Shown piece after piece: positions 1-5,781 of a stretch of DNA of 5,781 nt; within the stretch, counting starts at the first letter, position 1; each line of letters begins with the position of its first letter. Position numbers and translations under genes: made by a program. Source of the stretch: an uncultured Lachnospiraceae bacterium. Its GTDB lineage: Bacteria > Bacillota > Clostridia > Lachnospirales > Lachnospiraceae. Under the pieces are notes generated by a model. The model was not told where the DNA came from and did not search any database. It saw only the letters and a list, made by a program, of their open reading frames with translations. The DNA is taken from contig CAMWNY010000183.1 of NCBI GenBank assembly GCA_947175775.1, positions 1 to 5,781 of the forward strand, given 5' to 3'.

Positions 1-14
1 GGGGGGGGGGGGGG
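1..14. repeat. Poly-G homopolymer tract (G14) at the window edge
   Basis: Fourteen consecutive G residues open the window, followed by TGG. The tract reaches the very first base, so its true length is unknown. The sequence immediately after it reads as protein-coding in frame 1, where the tract would add only glycines. Poly-G at a contig end is a known artefact of two-colour Illumina chemistry, in which absent signal is called G, and that is the likeliest explanation. A genuine phase-variable G tract, as found in surface-glycan genes of Campylobacter, is the alternative. The sequence alone cannot separate the two. Confidence 0.9.
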
Positions 15-123
15 TGGTATATTTCTCGCAGGTGCATTTATATTCAGTAAGATTATAGATGTTTTGCAGCGTGCCGGACAAAAGCAGCCGCTCGGATTTT
101 GTGCAGTTTCGTCTGTACGATGA
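1..123 (+). other. Frame-1 coding remnant for a probable first membrane helix of the downstream ligase-like gene
   Basis: Frame 1 is open from the first base to TGA at 121-123. After the glycines of the G tract it reads IFLAGAFIFSKIIDVL (about bases 19-66), a hydrophobic stretch ending in a charged residue, as expected for a transmembrane helix. The large reading frame that follows is in frame 2 and begins directly with an extracellular-looking domain that has no membrane anchor before it. Large clostridial O-antigen-ligase-like proteins usually have one helix, then an outside domain, then the remaining helices. The fragment is therefore inferred to be the N-terminal helix of the same gene, separated by one extra base (or two missing bases) somewhere between about 60 and 120. 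Removing one T from the TTTT run at 62-65 would join the frames as IIDV followed by CSVPDK. It could instead be a chance open frame; only about 46 bases beyond the G tract carry the helix signal. Confidence 0.45.
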
Positions 124-2416
124 AAATTTTTCGTGCATTTACGAAGAACAGTGCTGCTGCGGGGATATTGAGGACGACGGCTATCTGACGGCGACGCCTG
201 ATGTTGATGTGGAGCCGGACCGTGCATATTATTATGAAATGCTGGTGCCGGAAGACTGCGGCGGCGTGTTTGAGCTGCCTGTGGCGGACAGGGGGGCGCT
301 TGGTCAGACGGAGAACAGTACGCTTTACATTGACGGTATTATCAATGACAATGTGGCGCTGATTGCGGATTTCGACTATGCAAAGGAATTGACTGCGTTT
401 GGGGTTTTGTTGTACTATGTGATGATTCTTGCAGCCGCAGCAATTGTTTATATTGCAGCGGCGGTGGTGTTATATCTATATGATATTTATTTAACACAGT
501 ATCAGCAGACGATTATCCGGTATGCAAGGATTGCGGCAAGTGCAGCCGCAGCGGGTGCCGCGCTGTTTCTGTTTGTGTTTTCGGTGGTGTTAAACCGCTT
601 TGGCGGCGGGATTGCGGACAGACTGTTTTTTGCGGCTGCGATTGTTGTCGGAACGGCTTGGCTTTTGCTTGCGATTTGGCTGCGTGACCGGTATCCGATG
701 CCGCAGCGCCAAACAAAGCTTACCGCAGGAAGAAAGCTTTCCCTGATTTGGCGCAATTATATCCAAACGGTAAGTTTTGGACTGCTGTTTTATGCATTGT
801 GTCAATATGTGAATGCGGACAGGGAATACTATCACTATACCAATACGCGCTGGATGCTGATTTTTTTGGCGGCAGCGTTTTTAATGATGTACAGTGAAAG
901 GCAGTTTTTGAATATACTAAGCGCACTGTGGCTGATTGCGTCAGTCATCGGTTCCGTGCTTTACTGCCGTGGTTTTGAGCAGGGGACAAACGAGCGTGAG
1001 CTTGCCGTATTAACCTGTGCGGTCGTGGTGTCATGGGGGCTTTTAATCCTCAATATCATGCGCGTGTGGTATCAGGGACTGCGCCAAAGACAATACCGTT
1101 TTCAGAGACCGACAACGTTTCAGATTGTGTATGGAGGCTTGTGGATTGTATTTTCCGCGCTGATGTACCTTTATCAGTTTGAAAAAATATGGGTATACAC
1201 AGCAACATTGCCCTTTGTGACAATGTTTTTCCTGCGTTTTACGCCTGCATCGAAAAGCAGGTTTTTGAAAAATTTTACAAATGGAATATTACTCAGTTTC
1301 GGACTTGTGGTGTTGTTCTGTTTTGTGCACAGACCGCATCATTACTGGATGCTTTATCGTTACGGCGGAATTTTCCACACGGTGGCATGTACGGGAATGT
1401 ATCTTGCCGTGGTATTTGGCGCCGCGGCAGGAAAACTGTTCGGTACGCTCAAGGCAAGAGAACAAATGATAGTACGTTGTCCTTTGGAATGTTTTCTTGT
1501 ATGTGTGCCAGCCGGGTATATTTTTCTTACCATGTCAAGAACGGCGTATCTTTCCGCGTTTGTGACAGTGGCGCTTGTGGTGGTTTTGGCGGCATTTGCA
1601 TTTCATAAGCTGCCGTCGAATGTATGGAAAGAAATCGGTATTCTTTCGCTGATGATATTGCTGTGTTTTCCGTTGGTGTTCAGCGCGGTGCGGATGATTC
1701 CCGCCGTGATTAACGAACCAATCCGTTACGACCTTGAACATCAGGACAGGGGCTTTATGGTTTACAGGGGCGATCCGATTGATTCGGATAAATATATGAC
1801 AGTACCGCGCTTTTTTTCAACCTTGTTCGGGCGGTTCCAAAAGGAGGAGGTCATAACGGATGAGGAGGACGGCGAGGAAGAGGCACGCGGCAGCGCCGTT
1901 TTACAGGAGCAGTATCTTGTGTACACAGGGGCGGACTTTGCGGGAATGGATGTCAGAACTGCAAAAGGCGACGACAGCGGTGATGAGGAGGAGGATAATG
2001 AGGAAGAGGCGCAGGATGATATATCGAATGGACGTTTCAATATTTTCATGGACTATGTAAAAGCGTTGTCTTTTTCGGGACATGAAAAAATGGCGCTTGT
2101 CAATGAAGACGGGAAAGAACATGTCCATGCGCACAATTCCTATTTGCAGGTAGCATATAATTTTGGTATGATAGCAGGAGTAGTATTTTTGGTAATTTGT
2201 GCCATCAGTCTTTGGCGCTCTATAAGACTTGTGATGACACAGGGAGAAACGTTTGGCATTTATATTGTCGTGTTTGCGCTGATTATCGTTTTCGGGCTGA
2301 TTAGCGTCACGGAGTGGGCGTTTCACCCATGTATTCCGGCAGGATTCTGCTTTTTGCTGATGCAGCCTCTGCTGATTGGCACAAGGCTTCCTTCGGGTGC
2401 AAAGGAGGAGTTATGA
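59..2416 (+). CDS. O-antigen ligase/polymerase-like polytopic membrane protein (WaaL/Wzy superfamily), probably 5'-incomplete
   Basis: The visible frame gives 785 residues, far longer than a typical WaaL or Wzy (about 400). Residues 1-111 are hydrophilic and acidic, probably an extracellular domain. Helices follow at about 113-140, 156-178 and 188-208, with more up to about 545; residues 546-700 form a large outside loop, and the last helices lie near 702-719, 733-750 and 760-775. Ligase-superfamily hallmarks are S493-R494-T495 and the loop motif H690-A-H692-N693-S-Y-L; in WaaL a histidine in this loop is essential for glycan transfer. The loop also carries two acidic clusters (601-608 and 638-654). 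Such proteins polymerise repeat units or transfer lipid-linked glycan to an acceptor outside the membrane; which of the two applies here cannot be told. The ATG at 59 follows a TAG in the same frame and has no Shine-Dalgarno sequence, so it is doubtful as a real start; the true N-terminus probably lies upstream in another frame. The end overlaps the dehydratase gene by four bases. Confidence 0.85.
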   Translation: MFCSVPDKSSRSDFVQFRLYDENFSCIYEEQCCCGDIEDDGYLTATPDVDVEPDRAYYYEMLVPEDCGGVFELPVADRGALGQTENSTLYIDGIINDNVALIADFDYAKELTAFGVLLYYVMILAAAAIVYIAAAVVLYLYDIYLTQYQQTIIRYARIAASAAAAGAALFLFVFSVVLNRFGGGIADRLFFAAAIVVGTAWLLLAIWLRDRYPMPQRQTKLTAGRKLSLIWRNYIQTVSFGLLFYALCQYVNADREYYHYTNTRWMLIFLAAAFLMMYSERQFLNILSALWLIASVIGSVLYCRGFEQGTNERELAVLTCAVVVSWGLLILNIMRVWYQGLRQRQYRFQRPTTFQIVYGGLWIVFSALMYLYQFEKIWVYTATLPFVTMFFLRFTPASKSRFLKNFTNGILLSFGLVVLFCFVHRPHHYWMLYRYGGIFHTVACTGMYLAVVFGAAAGKLFGTLKAREQMIVRCPLECFLVCVPAGYIFLTMSRTAYLSAFVTVALVVVLAAFAFHKLPSNVWKEIGILSLMILLCFPLVFSAVRMIPAVINEPIRYDLEHQDRGFMVYRGDPIDSDKYMTVPRFFSTLFGRFQKEEVITDEEDGEEEARGSAVLQEQYLVYTGADFAGMDVRTAKGDDSGDEEEDNEEEAQDDISNGRFNIFMDYVKALSFSGHEKMALVNEDGKEHVHAHNSYLQVAYNFGMIAGVVFLVICAISLWRSIRLVMTQGETFGIYIVVFALIIVFGLISVTEWAFHPCIPAGFCFLLMQPLLIGTRLPSGAKEEL
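2403..2416 (+). promoter_or_regulatory. Shine-Dalgarno AGGAGG and ATGA stop-start overlap coupling the first two genes
   Basis: AGGAGG at 2403-2408 lies four bases before ATG 2413. That ATG shares ATGA with the TGA stop (2414-2416) of the upstream gene. The site fixes the dehydratase start at 2413 and not at the in-frame ATG 2314, which sits inside the upstream coding sequence. Overlaps of this kind usually mean translational coupling, so the two membrane proteins are probably made together. Confidence 0.85.
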
Positions 2417-4272
2417 AATTATTGAATCATATAAACATGCAGCTTTTACACAGACGGATTGTGCTTGTCCTTATCGACATTATGATGGTATGCATCGCAA
2501 GCATCATGCCGCTGTGGATTCGGTTTGAATTAAAATATACGGATATACCGGAGATTTATTTGAGCTCCGCGTGGAATTTCATGGTTGTCAACGTGGTGAT
2601 TACGCTGATAGTGTTTTATCTGTTTAAGCTCTACCACAGCTTATGGGCGTTTGCGGGCACCGCGGAGGCGCAGAATATTGTCGCGGCATGCTGCCTGTGC
2701 GCCGTGCTTAATTTCCTTGGCATGAAGCTGTTTGGTTATCCCATTCCGCGCAGCTACTATTTTATGTATGTGCTTGTGCTGACGGGCGCCACGACAGTTG
2801 TGCGGTTTTCGTACCGCATTATCCGCGGTATGAAACATAAGCATCAAAACAAGAAAAACGGTACGCGCGTTATGATTATCGGGGCAGGCGAGGCTGGACA
2901 TGCCGTGATTAAGGAAATCACCAACAGCGATTTCAGCACGATGACCATTAAGTGCATTATTGACGATAACGAGACGAAATGGGGGCGTTTTATCCTCGGC
3001 GTGCGGATTGTAGGAGGACGCGACAAGATTGTGGAATATGCGGCGCTTTACGGTATTGACGAGATTATCATTGCCATTCCGTCGGCAAACCGCGCCACGA
3101 TGAAGGAGATTGTGGAAATCTGCAAGGAGACAAGCTGTAAGCTGCGTACGCTGCCCGGTATATATCAGCTGGTAAACGGCGAGGTCAATGTCAGCAAGCT
3201 CAGGGATGTTGATGTGGAGGATTTGCTTGGGCGCGACCCGATTAAGGTGGATTTGGATTCGATTTTAAATTATGTGAAAAATAAGACAATCATGGTGACG
3301 GGCGGAGGCGGATCAATCGGAAGCGAGCTTTGCCGTCAGATTGCGGGGCACAGACCGGCAAGGCTTATCATTGTTGACATCTATGAGAACAATGCCTATG
3401 AAATCCAGCAGGAATTAAAGCGCAATTATCCGCGTCTTGATTTGGTGGTGCTGATTGCGTCCATCCGCAACACAAACCGCATGAACAGCATTATGAAAAC
3501 GTACCGCCCTGATATTATCTATCACGCGGCGGCGCACAAGCATGTGCCTCTTATGGAGGTCAGCCCGAACGAGGCGATTAAGAATAACGTGTTCGGTACG
3601 TGGAAAACGGCGCAGGCGGCGGCACAAAACGGCGTGAAAAAGTTTGTGATGATTTCTACGGACAAGGCGGTCAATCCCACGAATATCATGGGCGCCAGCA
3701 AACGTATCTGCGAAATGATTATACAGACCTACAACCGGCATTACGACACGGAATTTGTGGCGGTGCGGTTCGGGAACGTGCTCGGGAGCAACGGAAGCGT
3801 AATACCGCTTTTTAAGCAGCAGATTGCCGCGGGCGGTCCGGTGACGGTGACGCACCCGGATATTATCCGTTATTTTATGACCATTCCCGAAGCAGTATCG
3901 CTGGTGCTGCAGGCAGGCGTATACGCAAAGGGCGGTGAGATTTTTGTGCTTGATATGGGGGAACCGGTGAAGATTCTCGATCTTGCCAAGAATTTAATCA
4001 AGCTGTCAGGATATAAGGTAGATGAAGACATTAAAATTGAGTTTACGGGTCTGCGCCCCGGAGAAAAGCTTTACGAGGAGCTTTTGATGAACGAGGAGGG
4101 CATGACGGACACGGAGAATAAATTAATTCATATCGGAAAACCCATTGAGTTCGACGAGTCGAAGTTTTATGTGCAGCTCAACAATTTAAAGCATGCGGTC
4201 GAGGATGAGTGTGAGGACGTGCGCCCGCTGATACAGGAGATTGTGCCGACGTATATTCCAAAAGAAGGTTAA
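2413..4272 (+). CDS. pglF: Membrane-anchored UDP-GlcNAc 4,6-dehydratase (PglF/WbpM/CapD type)
   Basis: The 619-residue product has the full architecture of the large membrane dehydratases. Four N-terminal helices lie at about 16-36, 53-71, 88-107 and 114-131, followed by a basic stretch. A first Rossmann domain has GAGEAG at 157-162. The catalytic short-chain dehydrogenase domain has TGGGGSIG at 296-303, D322 after the second strand, HAAAHKHVP at 371-379, STDK at 415-418, MGASK at 426-430, RFGNVLGS from 452 and GLRPGEKLYEE from 546. Known family members use NAD(P)+ to turn UDP-GlcNAc into the 4-keto-6-deoxy sugar on the cytoplasmic side. Methionine 426 fills the position of the usual YxxxK tyrosine, which marks the long WbpM/PglF class and not the short FlaA1/PseB class; D417 and K418 are retained. 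The aminotransferase next door fits this product. The length is normal and no damage is seen. The family is certain; the exact sugar substrate is inferred. Confidence 0.93.
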   Translation: MKLLNHINMQLLHRRIVLVLIDIMMVCIASIMPLWIRFELKYTDIPEIYLSSAWNFMVVNVVITLIVFYLFKLYHSLWAFAGTAEAQNIVAACCLCAVLNFLGMKLFGYPIPRSYYFMYVLVLTGATTVVRFSYRIIRGMKHKHQNKKNGTRVMIIGAGEAGHAVIKEITNSDFSTMTIKCIIDDNETKWGRFILGVRIVGGRDKIVEYAALYGIDEIIIAIPSANRATMKEIVEICKETSCKLRTLPGIYQLVNGEVNVSKLRDVDVEDLLGRDPIKVDLDSILNYVKNKTIMVTGGGGSIGSELCRQIAGHRPARLIIVDIYENNAYEIQQELKRNYPRLDLVVLIASIRNTNRMNSIMKTYRPDIIYHAAAHKHVPLMEVSPNEAIKNNVFGTWKTAQAAAQNGVKKFVMISTDKAVNPTNIMGASKRICEMIIQTYNRHYDTEFVAVRFGNVLGSNGSVIPLFKQQIAAGGPVTVTHPDIIRYFMTIPEAVSLVLQAGVYAKGGEIFVLDMGEPVKILDLAKNLIKLSGYKVDEDIKIEFTGLRPGEKLYEELLMNEEGMTDTENKLIHIGKPIEFDESKFYVQLNNLKHAVEDECEDVRPLIQEIVPTYIPKEG

Positions 4273-4277
4273 CAGTA

Positions 4278-4306
4278 TTGTATAAAACCAAATTTTGCCA
4301 TATACT
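4278..4306 (+). promoter_or_regulatory. Possible sigma-A promoter upstream of the aminotransferase gene
   Basis: TTGTAT at 4278-4283 and TATACT at 4301-4306 are separated by 17 bases, the optimal spacing. The -10 matches TATAAT at five of six positions; the -35 matches TTGACA only in TTG. An overlapping TATAAA lies at 4306-4311. The site falls in the only intergenic gap of any length (4273-4357, 85 bases, visibly AT-rich), about 50 bases before the start codon. No hairpin followed by a T run was found in the gap, so read-through from the dehydratase gene is also likely. Confidence 0.4.
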
Positions 4307-4357
4307 ATAAAAAATGGAAAAAGTTGATGTCTGCTGCGGAAAGGGGAAAATCGAAAC

Positions 4358-5626
4358 ATGTTTCAAGAAGAAAAGCAATTCCATCCATTTGAAAAGAAAG
4401 TATGGCTTTCAAGCCCGACGATGCATGGTGAAGAGCTGGCATACGTAAAAGAAGCATACGATACAAACTGGATGTCTACCGTAGGGGCAAACCTCAATGA
4501 ACTGGAACGCATTGTCTGCGAAAAGACGGGCTGCGGCTATGCGGTTGCCCTCGCGTCGGGTACGGCGGCGCTTCATCTTGCCGTAAAGCTTGCGGGCGTA
4601 AAGCGGGACGATAAGGTATTTTGCTCTGACATGACGTTTGACGCGACGGTCAATCCGGTGGTTTATGAGGGCGGCGTTCCTGTTTTTATCGACACGGAAT
4701 ACGATACCTGGAACATGGACCCTGCTGCGCTGGAAAAGGCGTTTGCGCTTTATCCGGAGGTTCGGGCGGTTGTATTCGCACATTTGTACGGTACACCTGC
4801 AAAGATTGATGAAATCAGGCAAATCTGCGATGCGCATGGCGCGGTGATTGTGGAGGACGCGGCGGAGTCGTTCGGCGCGACATACAAGGGACAGCAGACG
4901 GGAACGTTTGGACAATATAACTGTATTTCGTTTAACGGAAATAAAATTATCACGGGTTCGGCAGGCGGCATGTTTTTGACGGACGACTTGGAGGCGGCAA
5001 ACAAGGTCAGAAAATGGTCTACGCAGGCAAGAGAGAACGCGCCGTGGTACCAGCATGAGGAGCTTGGCTACAATTACCGCATGAGCAACGTGATTGCAGG
5101 GATTGTGCGCGGACAGATGTCGCATCTTGAGGAGCACATTGCGGGGAAAAAGGCGATTTATGAGCGTTATAAGGAAGGCTTTAAGGACCTTCCTGTTTCC
5201 ATGAACCCGTTTGACGAGGCGAACTCAGAGCCGAATTTTTGGCTTTCATGTATGCTGATTGACGAAGATGCAATGTGCAGGCAGGTGCGCAGCGAGTGTG
5301 AGGTTTTATATCATCCGGAGCATGGTAAAAGCTGCCCGACAGAAATTCTTGATACAATTATGAACTATAACGCGGAGGGGCGTCCGATTTGGAAGCCGAT
5401 GCATATGCAGCCCATTTACCGCATGAACGGGTTTGTCACAAGAGAGGGCGACGGCAGGGCAAAGACAAATGCCTACATAAGCGGCGGCAGTGTCGGAAAA
5501 GACGGCAGACCGCTTGATGTCGGCATGGACATTTTCCACAGAGGATTGTGCCTGCCTTCTGATAATAAAATGACGAAAGAGGAGCAGGAGATTGTCATTG
5601 AGATGGTGCGGGCTTGTTTTGATTAA
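4358..5626 (+). CDS. pglE: PLP-dependent sugar aminotransferase, DegT/DnrJ/EryC1/StrS family (PglE/EpsN-like)
   Basis: The 422-residue protein is a fold-type I sugar aminotransferase. Visible family marks are ASGTAALHL at 66-74 (PLP phosphate pocket), VEDAAESFG with D167 contacting the pyridine nitrogen, SFNGNK at 191-196 with K196 as the expected Schiff-base lysine, GYNYRMSN at 237-244, and RPIWKPMHMQP at 342-352 followed by GLCLPS at 396-401. Relatives transfer an amino group from glutamate to the C4 keto group of UDP-4-keto-6-deoxy-GlcNAc, the product expected from the preceding gene, giving a bacillosamine precursor. The pairing with a PglF-type dehydratase supports this role; LegC-like or perosamine-type enzymes are less likely alternatives. 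The start is ATG 4358, preceded by GGAAAGGGG at 4338-4346 with an 11-base spacer. Residues about 355-390 look longer than in compact relatives. The protein should be cytosolic and dimeric, as is usual in the family. Confidence 0.92.
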   Translation: MFQEEKQFHPFEKKVWLSSPTMHGEELAYVKEAYDTNWMSTVGANLNELERIVCEKTGCGYAVALASGTAALHLAVKLAGVKRDDKVFCSDMTFDATVNPVVYEGGVPVFIDTEYDTWNMDPAALEKAFALYPEVRAVVFAHLYGTPAKIDEIRQICDAHGAVIVEDAAESFGATYKGQQTGTFGQYNCISFNGNKIITGSAGGMFLTDDLEAANKVRKWSTQARENAPWYQHEELGYNYRMSNVIAGIVRGQMSHLEEHIAGKKAIYERYKEGFKDLPVSMNPFDEANSEPNFWLSCMLIDEDAMCRQVRSECEVLYHPEHGKSCPTEILDTIMNYNAEGRPIWKPMHMQPIYRMNGFVTREGDGRAKTNAYISGGSVGKDGRPLDVGMDIFHRGLCLPSDNKMTKEEQEIVIEMVRACFD

Positions 5627-5628
5627 TT

Positions 5629-5781
5629 GTGAAAGATTTTTTGTATGTTTTGAATCCGGATTTGGATTTACGCTATTGCATTCCCGACCGTATCAAAGAA
5701 GTTTCCAACGGAACAATACAAGACAACGGATATGATTATATTGTTACCGATGAAGGGCAGCCAGGTCCGTTAATGGGAATT
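5629..5781 (+). CDS. Unrecognised protein, N-terminal part only (runs off the window end)
   Basis: From GTG 5629, two bases after the aminotransferase stop, frame 1 stays open for 51 codons to the window end. The peptide begins MKDFLYVLNPDLDLRYC and contains DNGYDYIVTDEGQPGP. It is soluble in character, acidic to neutral, with no signal peptide or membrane helix. I recognise no family; it does not resemble the acetyltransferase or phosphoglycosyltransferase expected in this pathway. By hand count its GC is about 39 percent (60 of 153), against about 53 percent in 5041-5160 of the preceding gene. No clear Shine-Dalgarno precedes the GTG, so translation may depend on coupling, or the real start may lie elsewhere. 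The antisense strand is closed in all frames here, which supports the forward reading. Its length and function are unknown. Confidence 0.5.
   Translation, partial: MKDFLYVLNPDLDLRYCIPDRIKEVSNGTIQDNGYDYIVTDEGQPGPLMGI

Noticed and set aside
1..14. G-quadruplex or regulatory G tract
   Set aside because: A single uninterrupted run at the window edge gives no loops or flanking context; an artefact explains it more simply.
1189..1608. Plus-strand frame of 139 codons inside the ligase-like gene
   Set aside because: It is out of frame with the gene, has a composition unlike a real protein, and lies across helices of the main product and its SRT motif.
2314..2412. Upstream extension of the dehydratase to an in-frame ATG at 2314
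   Set aside because: It lies wholly inside the 3' end of the ligase-like gene, and the extra residues match no family sequence. A clear AGGAGG precedes ATG 2413, where the protein begins as relatives do.
3415..3855. Antisense reading frame of 146 codons opposite the dehydratase
   Set aside because: It is also Arg/His-rich and lies opposite the conserved catalytic core; another shadow frame.
4273..4357. Rho-independent terminator after the dehydratase gene
   Set aside because: AT-rich runs such as AAATTTT are present, but there is no GC-containing stem followed by a T tract on the plus strand.
4409..5137. Antisense reading frame of 242 codons opposite the aminotransferase
   Set aside because: Its translation is Arg/His/Cys-rich without any family motif, it covers a strongly conserved gene on the plus strand, and no ribosome binding site was apparent. 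It is a codon-bias shadow.

Overview
The window holds part of a cell-surface polysaccharide or glycan locus. All recognisable genes lie on the plus strand. The set of families, the strong AGGAGG-type ribosome binding sites, the moderate GC content and the very large O-antigen-ligase-like protein with an outside N-terminal domain all suggest a Bacillota genome, most likely a Lachnospiraceae-type Clostridia. That assignment is inferred from family resemblance; no taxonomic marker gene is present.

Layout: (1) Bases 1-14 are a pure poly-G run at the window edge. It is more likely an assembly or sequencing artefact than biology. (2) Bases 15 to about 60 encode a plausible membrane helix in frame 1, while the large reading frame that follows (59-2416) is in frame 2. 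The O-antigen ligase/polymerase-like gene therefore looks 5'-incomplete and split by a one-base frame break close to its first helix. (3) 59-2416 encodes a polytopic membrane protein with the SRT and HxHN motifs of the WaaL/Wzy superfamily. (4) 2413-4272 overlaps it by ATGA and encodes a membrane-anchored UDP-GlcNAc 4,6-dehydratase of the PglF/WbpM/CapD type. (5) An 85-base gap with a possible sigma-A promoter separates this from 4358-5626, a DegT/DnrJ/EryC1/StrS PLP aminotransferase of the PglE/EpsN type. (6) After a 2-base gap, an unrecognised, AT-richer reading frame starts at GTG 5629 and runs off the window end.

Working together: the dehydratase would convert UDP-GlcNAc to the 4-keto-6-deoxy sugar, and the aminotransferase would make the 4-amino-4,6-dideoxy sugar from it. 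This is the first half of the bacillosamine (diNAcBac) route. The membrane ligase/polymerase would act on the finished lipid-linked glycan at the outer face of the membrane. The acetyltransferase and the initiating phosphoglycosyltransferase that usually complete such a pathway are not in the window. No tRNA, rRNA, CRISPR array, insertion sequence or convincing terminator was seen. I found no wholly new system. The points most worth a second look are the broken 5' end of the first gene, its acidic extracellular loop, and the unidentified last reading frame.
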